Assembly (NCBI RefSeq): GCF_900105125.1
Contig: NZ_LT629750.1
Coordinates: 5,793,001 to 5,857,000, forward strand
Reading direction: 5' to 3'
DNA: 64,000 nucleotides
DNA from: Bradyrhizobium canariense
GTDB lineage: Bacteria; Pseudomonadota; Alphaproteobacteria; Rhizobiales; Xanthobacteraceae
Numbering within the stretch: the first letter of the stretch is position 1; each line of letters starts with the position of its first letter. Positions 27,536-39,891 of this stretch are shown here, piece by piece. The notes under the pieces are model-generated. The model had not been told where the DNA came from. It worked only from the letters and a program-made list of their open reading frames with translations, and did not search any database. Both the position numbers and the translations under genes were made by a program.

Positions 27536-30500
27536 TCAATGCGCCTCGTCCCAATTATTCGCCGCCCTGGCATCGACCTGCAGCGGCAGCGACAGCAGCA
27601 CCGCGGGGAACGGTGCGTCCTGCATGACGTGCTGCACCACGGGCAGCGTCGCCGCCACCTCGTCATCGGGCACTTCGAAGATCAGCTCGTCGTGCACCTG
27701 TAGCAGCATCTGCGCCGCAAGCTTGTGCTCGGCCAGCGCATCTTCCATCCGGATCATGGCGCGGCGGATGATATCGGCCGCGGTGCCCTGCAGGCGTGCG
27801 TTGATCGCGGCGCGCTCGTTGAAGGAGCGGACCGAGGCGTTAGAGGCCTTGATATCGGGGTAGTGGCATTTCCGGCCGAACAGCGTTGTGACATAGCCAT
27901 TGGCCCGGCAGAAATCCCGTGTCTCGTCCATATAGGCGCGGATGCCCGGAAAACGCTCAAAATACTTCTTGATGTAGGCGGAAGCTTCCTCGCGCGCGAT
28001 GCCGAGCTGGTTGGCGAGGCCAAAAGCCGAGATGCCATAGATGATGCCGAAATTGATCGCCTTCGCACGGCGGCGGACTTCGGCGGGCATGTCCTTGATC
28101 GGCACGCCGAACATCTCCGACGCCGTCATGGCGTGAATGTCGAGCCCGTCGCGGAACGCCTGCTTGAGCACCGGGATATCGGCGATCTCGGCCAATAGCC
28201 GCAGCTCGATCTGCGAATAATCCGCCGACACCAGCTTGTGGCCTGCCGATGCGATAAAGGCGCGGCGGATTTTGCGGCCGTCCTCGGTGCGAACCGGAAT
28301 GTTCTGCAAATTCGGCTCGTTCGACGATAGCCGTCCGGTGGTGGTCGCCGCCAGCGCGTAGGTGGTGTGGACGCGATGGGTCTGCGGATTCACATAGGTC
28401 GGCAGCGCGTCGGTGTAGGTCGATTTCAGTTTTGAAACCTGCCGCCACTCGAGGATTTTTTTCGGAAACTCGTGGCCCTGTTCGGCGAGTTCGTCCAAAA
28501 TCTGCGCCGAGGTCGACCATGCGCCGGTTTTGGTCTTGCTGCCGCCGGGTATTCCCATCTTGCCGAACAGGATGTCGCCGATCTGCTTGGGGCTGCCGAC
28601 ATTGATCGGCTCGCCGGCCAGTTCCTGAAGCTCGGCCTCTACCCGCGCGGCGGTCTGGGCGAAATCACCTGACAGGCGCGACAGCACCTGGCGGTCGATC
28701 GAGATGCCACGCCGCTCCATGCGCGCCAGCACCGAGATCAGCGGCCGTTCCAGCATCTCATACACCGCGGTCATGCGCTCGGAGACAAGGCGCGGCTTCA
28801 GCACGCGCCACAGCCGCAAGATCACGTCGGCGTCTTCAGCCGAATAGGCGGTCGCCCTGTCGATCGCGACCTGATCGAAACTAAGCTTGCCTTTGCCGCT
28901 GCCGGTCAGTTCGCCATAACTCATCGTGGCATGGCCTAGCCATCGCTCGGCCAGTGCATCGAGCCCGTGGGCGTTGCGGCCGGCGTCGAGCGCGTACGAC
29001 ATCAGTTGCGCGTCATCGTGATTGCGGATGATGATCCCATGCTGCGCGAACATCACCGCATTGAATTTGATGTTGAAGCCGATCTTCAGAATCCCCGGCG
29101 ATTCCAGGATCGGGCGCAGCGCCGCAAGCGCTTCGCCCACGCCGATCTGGTCCGGTGCGAGCCCGGCATCAAACAGCCCTTCACCACTACCGGATTGCCT
29201 GTGATGAAGCGGGATGTAGGCGGCATCGTTGGGCGCGAGCGCCAGCGCGATGCCGCAGATATCGGTCTGCATCGGATCGATCGAATTGGCTTTTGCTTCG
29301 ACCGCGATATGGCCGACATCGTGTACCCGCGCAATCCAGGCGTTGAGCTGATCGAGGTTACGTATCGTCTGATATTTGTTGCGGTCGACCGGCAGTTTCT
29401 GCGCCGCCTCGGCGCGCGCGGCAGCAAGCAAGATCGGCGTGCCCTTGAGGCTCGCGGCCTTGTCTTGCTTGTCAGCCCCTGGTTTCGGGGATGCAGGTGC
29501 AGCCGGGCTCGCAAAAAGATCGCCGGAGGCGCCGGTTGATTTATCTCTCGCAGGTGAAGGCTGCGAAGAGGCGCCGCTTTTGTTTGCGGCATTCGCCTCG
29601 ACATCCGCAGGATCGATCTGCGAATATTCGGCGACGCGGCGGGTGAGGGTGGAAAACTCCATCGCCTTCAGGAAGGCGATCAGCTTGCGCGCGTCCGGTT
29701 CGTGAACCGCGAGCTCATCGAGCGGCACGTCAAGAGCGACCTTGTCGTCGAGCAGCACCAGTTGCCGCGAGATGCGCGCCTTCTCGGCGTTCTCGATCAG
29801 CGCCTCGCGCCGCTTCGGCTGCTTGATCTCGCCTGCACGCAACAGCAGCGTCTCCAGATCGCCGTATTCGACGATCAATTGCGCCGCGGTCTTGACGCCG
29901 ATGCCAGGCACCCCCGGAACGTTGTCGGTCGAATCCCCCGCCAGTGCCTGCACCTCGACCACTTTTTCCGGCGGGACGCCGAACTTCTCGATCACCTCGG
30001 CAATGCCGATGCGGCGGTCCTTCATGGTGTCGTACATGGTGACGCAGTCGGTCACGAGCTGCATCAGATCCTTGTCGGAGGAAACGATGGTCGCGGTGGC
30101 GCCGCGCTCGCAGGCGAGCCGCACATAGGTCGCGATCAGATCGTCGGCTTCAAAACCGGCCTGTTCGAGGCAGGGCAGATCGAACGCGCGTACGGCGTCG
30201 CGGATCAGCGCAAATTGCGGAATGAGATCGTCCGGCGCCGGCGGCCGGTGCGCCTTGTAATCGGGATAGAGCTTGTTGCGGAAGGTGATCTCCGACTTGT
30301 CGAAGATGATCGCGAGATGCGTCGGCCGGTTGTCCTCCGGCATGTCACGCAACAGCTTCCACAGCATGTTGCAGAAGCCGAGCACGGCATTGACCTGCAA
30401 TCCGTCGGATTTGCGGTTCAGCGGTGGCAGCGCGTGATAGGCGCGGAAAATATAGGAGGAACCGTCGACCAGAAAGACGTGGTCGCCCTTCGCGGGGGCT

Positions 30501-30547
30501 TTGACGGCGGCGGGTTTTGTGGCGGCGGCTGGGGAGGTTTTCGGCAT
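27536..30547 (-). CDS. polA: DNA polymerase I, with apparently altered proofreading site
   Basis: A 1003-residue Pol I. The 5'-nuclease domain (about 22-310) has FLVDGSSYIFRAYHAL and GFEADDLIAT; a Pro/Ala/Lys-rich linker (about 320-370) follows, then a 3'-5' exonuclease-like domain (about 390-590) and the polymerase domain with SADYSQIELR (motif A), RRAKAINFGIIYG (O helix) and LLQVHDELIFE (motif C). In the exonuclease domain the Exo I DTET is replaced by EAKA (417-420) and the Exo II Asp by Asn496, while Tyr568 and Asp572 of Exo III remain. Polymerase and 5'-nuclease should be active; proofreading is doubtful. It repairs DNA and removes RNA primers. Confidence 0.97.
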   Translation of the reverse strand: MPKTSPAAATKPAAVKAPAKGDHVFLVDGSSYIFRAYHALPPLNRKSDGLQVNAVLGFCNMLWKLLRDMPEDNRPTHLAIIFDKSEITFRNKLYPDYKAHRPPAPDDLIPQFALIRDAVRAFDLPCLEQAGFEADDLIATYVRLACERGATATIVSSDKDLMQLVTDCVTMYDTMKDRRIGIAEVIEKFGVPPEKVVEVQALAGDSTDNVPGVPGIGVKTAAQLIVEYGDLETLLLRAGEIKQPKRREALIENAEKARISRQLVLLDDKVALDVPLDELAVHEPDARKLIAFLKAMEFSTLTRRVAEYSQIDPADVEANAANKSGASSQPSPARDKSTGASGDLFASPAAPASPKPGADKQDKAASLKGTPILLAAARAEAAQKLPVDRNKYQTIRNLDQLNAWIARVHDVGHIAVEAKANSIDPMQTDICGIALALAPNDAAYIPLHHRQSGSGEGLFDAGLAPDQIGVGEALAALRPILESPGILKIGFNIKFNAVMFAQHGIIIRNHDDAQLMSYALDAGRNAHGLDALAERWLGHATMSYGELTGSGKGKLSFDQVAIDRATAYSAEDADVILRLWRVLKPRLVSERMTAVYEMLERPLISVLARMERRGISIDRQVLSRLSGDFAQTAARVEAELQELAGEPINVGSPKQIGDILFGKMGIPGGSKTKTGAWSTSAQILDELAEQGHEFPKKILEWRQVSKLKSTYTDALPTYVNPQTHRVHTTYALAATTTGRLSSNEPNLQNIPVRTEDGRKIRRAFIASAGHKLVSADYSQIELRLLAEIADIPVLKQAFRDGLDIHAMTASEMFGVPIKDMPAEVRRRAKAINFGIIYGISAFGLANQLGIAREEASAYIKKYFERFPGIRAYMDETRDFCRANGYVTTLFGRKCHYPDIKASNASVRSFNERAAINARLQGTAADIIRRAMIRMEDALAEHKLAAQMLLQVHDELIFEVPDDEVAATLPVVQHVMQDAPFPAVLLSLPLQVDARAANNWDEAH

Positions 30548-30610
30548 GGCCGCAATTTAAGAATTTTTGCGGCAATTGACAGCCTTGGGAGGTCCAGGTG
30601 CGCCAGATTT

Positions 30611-30738
30611 TCGTCATAGCCGGGCATAGCCGTCCAAACGACGGCGTCGCTTCCGCTCGCCTATGCCCGGCCATCCACGTCTTTCTTGTGGACAGGTGGC
30701 TAAGACGTGGATGCCCGGCACAAAGCCGGGCATGACGG
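30611..30738. repeat. intergenic repeat with several hairpins
   Basis: Elements gccgggcatag and ctatgcccggc form an outer pair, with ATGCCCGGC/GCCGGGCAT (30711-30733) and a ccacgtc/gacgtgg pair around them. It ends catgacgg like other copies. It fills the space between polA and the acyltransferase gene. Confidence 0.75.
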
Positions 30739-30760
30739 CGAGAGTATCGAGATGCCGGGA

Positions 30761-31828
30761 CTACTCCGCCGCCTGCAATGCTGGAGCAGCCTTTTTCGGT
30801 GCGATCCAGAACGCATCGGGACGCTCGAACAGGAAGTTGGCTTTTAGCGCCAGCGCGGCCCACCAGATCGCCAATGCACCGATCACGCCCACAATCGTGA
30901 CGATCAGCGAAATCGCGCCGATGTCGTGGATCGGGCCTGCGCGCAGCAACAGTGTCCGGGTCGAGGCCATCGGCAGGAAGAACGCGAGATAAATGACGAT
31001 GGAATGCTCGCCGCAAAAGCGCAGGAACGTCAGCCAATGCACCCGAGCCAGCAGCGTGCCGATCGTGATGATGGCGCAGGCGCCTGCAAGGCCCAGTGCC
31101 AGCGAGATCAGCGGCCATTCGCTGTAACCCAATGCCACCAGGCCGCTGTTGACGAGAGCCCAGAGCGCGAGCCCCGCGAGAGCAAGCGCAGGGCGTGCCC
31201 GTGCGCGGTCGGACAATGCGAACACATAGTTGGCGAACAAATAGCCGGAATAGATATAGACAAAACGCGCGCAGAATTCGTCGATGACAGTCCATCCGGT
31301 GTTGACATGCGCCATTTCCAGCAGCGCCGCCGCGGTCCAGATCACGGCTGGTGGGATTCCCCGCGTCGCCTTGATGACGACGAAGAAGATCGGCAGCAAA
31401 TAGATGAACCACAGCGTGCCGAACGGATCGATGAAGGCTTCAAGGTACATCAGGCCGGCATGCGACCAGCTGGTTTCGGCGGCAAAGGCAGGCGCCTTGA
31501 AGCCGAACTGGATCGTCACCCACAGCACGTAAAAATACGCGAAGTGGACGACCTTGCGGTCGAGATAAGTGCGCCAGTCGCGGTCGATCACGACCGGCAG
31601 GAACAGGCCCGAAATCAGGAAGAAATCCGGCATCCGGAACGGCTTTGCGAACATCACGACAAGATGCATGAAACCGGTCTGGCCGGCGGCCAATTCGACG
31701 CCCAGCACCGAATGCATCATGACCACCATGATGATGCAGATGCCCTTGGCGTAATCGACCCAGTCGACGCGGCCGTCCGCGGCGGGCGCGGAACGCGTTG
31801 TCGCGGCTGATGTGCCGTTTGGTGTCAT
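30761..31828 (-). CDS. acyltransferase family 3 membrane protein
   Basis: A 355-residue protein with about ten hydrophobic segments, beginning DWVDYAKGICIIMVVMMHS, the typical OafA/YrhL/NodX opening with a histidine in the first membrane segment. FFLISGLFLP and FGTLWFIYLLP are also typical. Such proteins transfer acetyl, succinyl or related groups to surface polysaccharides or lipids. It has no soluble SGNH domain. The divergent neighbour ugd makes UDP-glucuronate, consistent with a polysaccharide context, but the substrate is unknown. Confidence 0.88.
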   Translation of the reverse strand: MTPNGTSAATTRSAPAADGRVDWVDYAKGICIIMVVMMHSVLGVELAAGQTGFMHLVVMFAKPFRMPDFFLISGLFLPVVIDRDWRTYLDRKVVHFAYFYVLWVTIQFGFKAPAFAAETSWSHAGLMYLEAFIDPFGTLWFIYLLPIFFVVIKATRGIPPAVIWTAAALLEMAHVNTGWTVIDEFCARFVYIYSGYLFANYVFALSDRARARPALALAGLALWALVNSGLVALGYSEWPLISLALGLAGACAIITIGTLLARVHWLTFLRFCGEHSIVIYLAFFLPMASTRTLLLRAGPIHDIGAISLIVTIVGVIGALAIWWAALALKANFLFERPDAFWIAPKKAAPALQAAE

Positions 31829-32006
31829 CGGTGTCCTTTTTCGGCGCGATAGAGCGGCATCTTCGGCCGGATCGGTTTCATTCTCCTTTATTCATACAAA
31901 TGACATGCCGCTTTTCCGGAACCTTGCCGTTTCCCATCCGCCGGAAATGATTTAAGACCGCCTCAAAGTTCGGGACCGTCATTAACCATTACAGGCAGGT
32001 TGTCTT

Positions 32007-33326
32007 ATGCGGATCGCCATGATTGGCACGGGCTATGTGGGGCTGGTATCCGGCGCCTGCTTTTCGGATTTCGGCCACCACGTTACCTGCGTGGACAAGG
32101 ACGGCGACAAGATCGCCGCACTTCGCCGGGGTGAAATTCCGATTTTCGAGCCTGGCCTCGACGCGCTGGTGGCGTCCAACGTCAAAGCCGGCCGGCTGGA
32201 TTTCACCACCGATCTTGCCCAGCCGGTGGCCGAAGCCGACGCGGTCTTCATCGCGGTCGGCACGCCGTCACGGCGTGGCGACGGCCATGCCGATCTGACC
32301 TATGTCCATACCGCCGCGCGCGAGATCGCAAAGGCGCTTGCGGGTTTTACGGTGGTCATCACCAAATCGACCGTGCCGGTCGGCACCGGCGACGAGGTCG
32401 AACGCCTGATCCGCGAAGCCAATCCGTCGGCTGATGTGGTCGTGGCTTCCAATCCGGAGTTTCTGCGCGAGGGCGCCGCGATTCGCGACTTCAAGTTTCC
32501 CGATCGCATCGTGGTCGGCACGTCGGATGAACGCGGGCGCAAGGTGCTGGGCGATATCTACCGGCCCTTGTCGCTCAATCAGGCTCCGCTGATGTTCACG
32601 GCGCGGCGTACGGCGGAACTGATCAAATATGCGGCCAACGCATTCCTGGCCACCAAGATCACCTTCATCAACGAAATCGCCGATCTTTCGGAAAAGGTCG
32701 GTGCCGACGTCCAGGAAGTTGCGCGCGGCATCGGGCTCGACAACCGCATCGGCTCGAAATTCCTGCATGCCGGGCCGGGCTTCGGCGGCTCGTGCTTCCC
32801 AAAGGACACCCGCGCGCTGGTGAAGATCGCACTCGATCATGACGTGCAGTTGCGGATTGTCGAATCCGTGCTGGCGGTCAACGACAACCGCAAGCGCGCG
32901 ATGGCGCGCAAGGTCTCCAACGCCTTGGGCGGCAACCTGCGCGGCAAGACCATCGCCGTGCTCGGCCTCACCTTCAAGCCCGACACCGACGACATGCGCG
33001 AGGCGCCGTCGATCCCGCTGGTGACAGGCCTGCTCGACATGGGTGCGAAGGTGCGCGCGCATGATCCGGTCGGCATGGAACAGGCGCGGCGCGAATTGCC
33101 CGATATCGAATATTGCGAAGATCCCTATGTGTGTGCCGCGGGCGCCGACGCGCTCGTGATCGTTACGGAATGGGTGCAGTTCCGCGCGCTGGATCTTTCG
33201 CGCCTGAAGCGCGAAATGGCGCAGCCGATCGTCGTCGATTTACGTAATATCTATCGACCCGAGGAGATGGCGACGCTTGGCTTCATTTATGAAAGCGTCG
33301 GCCGCGGCCCTGAACCGCGGGGTTGA
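32007..33326 (+). CDS. ugd: UDP-glucose 6-dehydrogenase
   Basis: A 439-residue enzyme that oxidises UDP-glucose to UDP-glucuronate with two NAD. The N-terminal Rossmann motif is MIGTGYVGLVSG, the central domain has KSTVPVGTGDEV and NPEFLREG, and the catalytic cysteine lies in GPGFGGSCFPKDT. It provides the precursor for exopolysaccharide and capsule. The start ATG follows a moderately purine-rich leader (ggcagg). It is divergent from the acyltransferase. Confidence 0.96.
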   Translation: MRIAMIGTGYVGLVSGACFSDFGHHVTCVDKDGDKIAALRRGEIPIFEPGLDALVASNVKAGRLDFTTDLAQPVAEADAVFIAVGTPSRRGDGHADLTYVHTAAREIAKALAGFTVVITKSTVPVGTGDEVERLIREANPSADVVVASNPEFLREGAAIRDFKFPDRIVVGTSDERGRKVLGDIYRPLSLNQAPLMFTARRTAELIKYAANAFLATKITFINEIADLSEKVGADVQEVARGIGLDNRIGSKFLHAGPGFGGSCFPKDTRALVKIALDHDVQLRIVESVLAVNDNRKRAMARKVSNALGGNLRGKTIAVLGLTFKPDTDDMREAPSIPLVTGLLDMGAKVRAHDPVGMEQARRELPDIEYCEDPYVCAAGADALVIVTEWVQFRALDLSRLKREMAQPIVVDLRNIYRPEEMATLGFIYESVGRGPEPRG

Positions 33327-33339
33327 TGCAAGTGTTGTT

Positions 33340-33436
33340 GTCATACCCCGCGCATGCGGGGTATCCAGTACGCCCGGTCTAGGTGATTAACGACGTCTGA
33401 GTTTACTGGATCACCCGCCTTCGCGGGTGATGACGG
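33340..33436. repeat. paired-hairpin intergenic repeat
   Basis: Hairpins ATACCCCGC/GCGGGGTAT (loop GCAT, 33343-33364) and ATCACCCGC/GCGGGTGAT (loop CTTC, 33410-33431) flank a 45-bp spacer with ccagta next to the first and tactgga next to the second. The right end lies only about 10 bp before the hrpB start. Confidence 0.88.
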
Positions 33437-33446
33437 ATTCGAGATA

Positions 33447-35999
<2,553 letters not shown>

Positions 36000-36094
36000 G
36001 AACAAGCCCGCGTTAACGCTTCGCTCATCCTTTTCGCTGAAATAGCAGCCTCTGCCACCGCCATTAGTCGCGGCCTGGCGGCAGACGTGGTGAT

Positions 36095-36146
36095 ATCGGC
36101 AAGCCCTATCGGCAAGCCCTATCGGCAAGTCATATCGGCAAGTCTT
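36095..36146. repeat. four tandem copies of a 13-bp unit
   Basis: The unit ATCGGCAAGYCNT is repeated four times without gap (starts 36095, 36108, 36121, 36134); the first two copies are identical and the last two differ in the last few bases. It ends 17 bp before the ATG of the aspartic protease gene. Confidence 0.95.
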
Positions 36147-36163
36147 GGATCGAGTGTAGCGTC

Positions 36164-36676
36164 ATGCGTAACATAATGATCTTTGCCGCTGTTATGGCGG
36201 GCCTCGGCACCGTCATGGCCCAGATGGCGGACCGCATAACTCCCGCGCTCGCTCATACAGCTTCCCATAACGCCGACGCTCCTGTGGAAATGGCCGTGGC
36301 GTCCGGCCGCAGCCTCAATATCCCGCGCGATGCCCGCGGCCATTTTGAAACCGAAGGCCGCATCAACGGCCAGCGTATCGACTTCATGGTCGATACCGGC
36401 GCGTCGGTCATTGCGTTGAACGAAACCTCCGCCGCGCGATTTGGCCTGCGCCCGTCGCTGGGCGATTACAAGGCCACCGTCACGACCGCCAACGGCACCA
36501 TCAAGGCCGCGCGCACGCGCATCGCCATGATCGATGTCGGAGGGTTGGTGGTGCGCGATGTCGACGCCATGGTGCTGCCTGACGAAGCGCTGTCGGAAAA
36601 CCTGCTCGGCCTGTCGTTCCTGTCCAGGCTGAAGCGGTTCGAATATGCTGGCGGCACGATGGTGCTGGAGCAGTAA
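36164..36676 (+). CDS. retropepsin-like aspartic protease (clan AA, TIGR02281 type)
   Basis: A 170-residue protein with an N-terminal hydrophobic segment (signal peptide or anchor, MIFAAVMAGLGTVMAQ) and one retropepsin-like domain. The catalytic motif is DFMVDTGASVIAL, followed by VTTANGTIKAAR and LLGLSFLSRLKRFEY. Such single-domain proteins act as dimers; a rhizobial relative is known as a periplasmic/inner membrane protease of unknown substrate. A 13-bp tandem repeat lies immediately upstream and may influence expression. Confidence 0.88.
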   Translation: MRNIMIFAAVMAGLGTVMAQMADRITPALAHTASHNADAPVEMAVASGRSLNIPRDARGHFETEGRINGQRIDFMVDTGASVIALNETSAARFGLRPSLGDYKATVTTANGTIKAARTRIAMIDVGGLVVRDVDAMVLPDEALSENLLGLSFLSRLKRFEYAGGTMVLEQ

Positions 36677-36803
36677 GTGCTTTCGCTGCCAATCCGCCGC
36701 AATTATTCGTCACAAAACGCTTAATCCCGCCTTCCGCCACGCCACGGCATTCGCTATGGCTGCGGTGCATTGTTTTTCAGCATTTCACGATGAGGCCATT
36801 TGA

Positions 36804-38303
36804 ATGTTTCCGAAGCCGAAACCCGTGCTGGTTCCCAATACCTATGCCTTCGAATCCGAGCCGATGGTGAAGGCGACCGGATTTCGCGAATACGACGCCC
36901 GCTGGCTGTTCGGCAAGGAAATCAACCTGATGGGCATTCAGGCGCTGGGCATGGGGCTCGGCGCATTGATCGCGGAACTCGGCGCCAAACAGGAGGTTGT
37001 GACCGGGCATGATTTCCGCGGCTATTCGGCCTCGATCAAATATGCGCTGATTTCAGGTTTGTTGGCGTCGGGCTGCAAGGTCCACGACATCGGCCTGTGC
37101 ATGACGCCGATGGCGTATTTCGCCCAATTCGAACTCGACGTGCCCTGCGTCGCGATGGTGACGGCATCGCATAACGACAATGGCTGGACCGGCGTCAAGA
37201 TGGGCGCCAATCGTCCGCTCACCTTCGGTCCTGACGAGATGAGCCGGCTGAAAGAGATCGTGCTCAACGCCGATTTCAAGAACAAGGTCGGCGGTTCATA
37301 CGAGTTTCACGAGAATTTTCCGGCGCGCTACATTACCGACCTCACCAAACGCCCCAAGCTGAAACGCAAGCTGAAGGTCGTGGTGGCCTGCGGCAACGGC
37401 ACCGCGGGTGCCTTCGCGCCTGGCGTGATGGAGGCGATCGGCTGCGAGGTGGTGCCGCTCGACACCGAGCTCGACTACACCTTCCCGAAATACAATCCCA
37501 ATCCCGAAGATATGGAAATGCTGCACGCCATCCGCGACGCGGTGCTGGCGCACAAGGCCGATGTGGGGCTGGGTTTCGATGGCGACGGCGATCGCTGCGG
37601 CGTGGTCGACAATACCGGCGAGGAAATATTCGCCGACAAGGTCGGCGTGATGCTGGCGCGCGACATGTCGGCGATTCACAAGAACGCGCTGTTCGTGGTC
37701 GACGTCAAATCGACCGGTCTGTTCGTGACCGACCCCGTGCTGCAGAAGCAGGGCGCGAAAACGACCTATTGGAAGACCGGCCATTCCTACATGAAGCGCC
37801 GCACCAACGAATTGGGCGCGCTGGCGGGCTTCGAGAAGTCCGGCCACTTCTTCTTCAACAAGCCATTCGGCCGTGGCTATGACGACGGCCTGATCTCGGC
37901 GATCGCGATCTGCGAGATGCTCGATCGGGCGCCCGGCAAGTCGATGGCGGATCTGAAAAACGCGCTGCCGAAGACCTGGTCGTCGCCGACCATGTCGCCG
38001 CATTGTTCGGACGAGGCGAAATACGGCATCGTTGACAGCGTGGTGAAGCATTTCGAGGCGATGCAAAAGAAGGGCGAGAAGGTCGCAGGCCAGCCGATCC
38101 GCGATCTCGTCACCGTCAACGGCGTGCGCGTCACGGTCGAAGACGGCAGCTGGGGTCTGGTGCGGGCCTCATCGAACAAGCCGGAACTGGTGGTGGTGGT
38201 CGAAAGCCCGGTGTCCGAGCAGCGGATGCGCGACATGTTCGAGGCGATGGATTCGGTGCTGCGCACCCATCCCGAAGTCGGCGAATATAATCAGAAGATC
38301 TGA
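36804..38303 (+). CDS. phosphomannomutase/phosphoglucomutase
   Basis: A 499-residue alpha-D-phosphohexomutase of the AlgC/ManB type. The phosphoserine loop is VTASHNDNGWTG, the metal loop GFDGDGDRCG, the sugar-specificity loop in the third domain (GFEKSGHFFFN) and the phosphate loop near VRASSNKPELVV in the fourth. It interconverts mannose or glucose 6- and 1-phosphates, feeding surface polysaccharide synthesis. It lies between the aspartic protease and a convergent chemoreceptor. Confidence 0.93.
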   Translation: MFPKPKPVLVPNTYAFESEPMVKATGFREYDARWLFGKEINLMGIQALGMGLGALIAELGAKQEVVTGHDFRGYSASIKYALISGLLASGCKVHDIGLCMTPMAYFAQFELDVPCVAMVTASHNDNGWTGVKMGANRPLTFGPDEMSRLKEIVLNADFKNKVGGSYEFHENFPARYITDLTKRPKLKRKLKVVVACGNGTAGAFAPGVMEAIGCEVVPLDTELDYTFPKYNPNPEDMEMLHAIRDAVLAHKADVGLGFDGDGDRCGVVDNTGEEIFADKVGVMLARDMSAIHKNALFVVDVKSTGLFVTDPVLQKQGAKTTYWKTGHSYMKRRTNELGALAGFEKSGHFFFNKPFGRGYDDGLISAIAICEMLDRAPGKSMADLKNALPKTWSSPTMSPHCSDEAKYGIVDSVVKHFEAMQKKGEKVAGQPIRDLVTVNGVRVTVEDGSWGLVRASSNKPELVVVVESPVSEQRMRDMFEAMDSVLRTHPEVGEYNQKI

Positions 38304-38359
38304 ACACCGGCGGTCGCACGCCGGCGTTGCTCGATTTCTTCACAGGCGTTCTGAAATAC

Positions 38360-38415
38360 CGGATCACCCGCTTTCGCGGGTGATCGCGGCGGTGATCCCG
38401 GCAATGCGGGGATCG
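38360..38415. repeat. paired-hairpin intergenic repeat
   Basis: A perfect 10-bp hairpin GATCACCCGC/GCGGGTGATC with TTTC loop (38362-38385) is followed by a second imperfect one, GATCCC/GGGATC (38394-38413). It sits between the convergent phosphohexomutase and chemoreceptor genes. Confidence 0.85.
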
Positions 38416-38419
38416 AGCG

Positions 38420-39889
38420 TTACGCCGCCCGCATGGATCCGAGGAAACTGTCGACCTCGGACTTCAACCGCTCGGATTGCGATGACAATCCGGTTGCGGC
38501 GTCGAGCAGCTTCGAGGCCGAGCTTCCGATTTCGCTGGAGGCCTGGGCTACCCCGACAATGTTTTCGTTGACCTCGCGGGTGCCGTTCGCGGCCTGCTGC
38601 ACGTTGCCCGAGATCTCGCGTGTCGCGGCTCCCTGCTGTTCGACGGCGGCGGCTATGGCGTTGGAGATTTCGTTGATCTCCGCGATGGTCCCGCCAATCG
38701 CCTGGATCGCGTTGACGGCTTCGCCGGTTGCGGTTTGGATGCTCTGGATCTGTGCCGAAATCTCTTCGGTCGCCTGCGCGGTTTGATTGGCCAGCGCCTT
38801 GACTTCGCTGGCCACCACCGCAAAGCCGCGGCCATGCTCGCCGGCGCGGGCGGCTTCGATCGTGGCGTTCAGGGCCAGCAGATTGGTCTGGCTGGCGATG
38901 TTCTGGATCAGCGTCACGACCTCGCCGATCTTTTGGGTCCCGCTTGCAAGCCCCTCGACGACGGTATTGGTGCGGCGGGCCTCTTGAGCCGCCTTTCCCG
39001 TGACTTCGGCGGAGCGCGTCGCTTGGTGCGCGATCGCGCCGATCGAGGCTGTCAGTTCCTCGGCCGCTGCGGCCACCGTTTCGACATTGAGCGAGGCCTG
39101 CGTCGATGCGGCGGCGGCGGCAGAGGTCTGTCGCGAGGCTTCTCCGCTGCCATTGCGCATGGACGAGGACATGACCTGCATTTCGCGAGCGGCCACGGCG
39201 ACCGCCTCGACGATACGGCCGACCTTGCTCTCGAACTCGGCGGCGAGCTTGCGCCTCGCCGCATCGCGCTCGCGCTTGGCGCGCTGCTCGGTTTCGCTGC
39301 GTTCGGCGTTGGCATGGGCCTCGGCGGCGTGCGCTGCTTCGGCTTCGGCCGTCTTCTGCGCGGTTGTGACGAAGAGGCTTGCCAGTTCATGAGCAACCCA
39401 GATCAGCACGCCCGCTTCGAGAATCAGGATACCCGCGTGAAGAATCACGCGGCCAAAATTAGCTCCGCCGGGAAAGATCGCAGCCGGAACGATGAAGTTC
39501 AGCAGCAGATGATGCACGGCGACGGCGACGGTTCCGGCGAGGATCGGCCGATAGTCGCAATAGGCGACCAGACAGGCGAGCGCCGCAAAGAAATACATGT
39601 GCATGTCGATCTGCCAGGGATGTCCCATGAACTGGAACGTGAACACCGACACCCCACCCATCAATGCGACGGCGACAACCAGACTGGTCGAAAGACCGTT
39701 GCCTGCCATGCGCCATGACAGCGTGGCCGCAGCCGCCATCGCCAACGTCAGGATTGCTGGCAGCAGCCACTCGGCGCCGATCGCCACGCCGATCGCGATG
39801 GCGATGGGAACGTGCAGCCAGAGCAGTGCGATCGAGGCCCTGCTGGCGTTTTCGCGCAGCGCATCCAAATCCCTGGAATCGGTATCCAT
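38420..39889 (-). CDS. methyl-accepting chemotaxis protein with multispanning membrane domain
   Basis: A 489-residue chemoreceptor without a periplasmic sensor. The first 180 residues contain about six membrane segments, then a short coiled coil and the signalling domain with [20 protein letters not shown] and [20 protein letters not shown]. It may sense membrane state or energy level. The ATG at 39889 has AAGGA at good spacing, preferred over a TTG six bases upstream. The preceding small gene ends within a few bases of this start, suggesting cotranscription. Confidence 0.93.
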   Translation of the reverse strand: MDTDSRDLDALRENASRASIALLWLHVPIAIAIGVAIGAEWLLPAILTLAMAAAATLSWRMAGNGLSTSLVVAVALMGGVSVFTFQFMGHPWQIDMHMYFFAALACLVAYCDYRPILAGTVAVAVHHLLLNFIVPAAIFPGGANFGRVILHAGILILEAGVLIWVAHELASLFVTTAQKTAEAEAAHAAEAHANAERSETEQRAKRERDAARRKLAAEFESKVGRIVEAVAVAAREMQVMSSSMRNGSGEASRQTSAAAAASTQASLNVETVAAAAEELTASIGAIAHQATRSAEVTGKAAQEARRTNTVVEGLASGTQKIGEVVTLIQNIASQTNLLALNATIEAARAGEHGRGFAVVASEVKALANQTAQATEEISAQIQSIQTATGEAVNAIQAIGGTIAEINEISNAIAAAVEQQGAATREISGNVQQAANGTREVNENIVGVAQASSEIGSSASKLLDAATGLSSQSERLKSEVDSFLGSMRAA

Positions 39890-39891
39890 GC

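Noticed and set aside
36095..36146. 13-bp tandem repeat as a CRISPR array
   Set aside because: Units are contiguous with no spacers and far too short.
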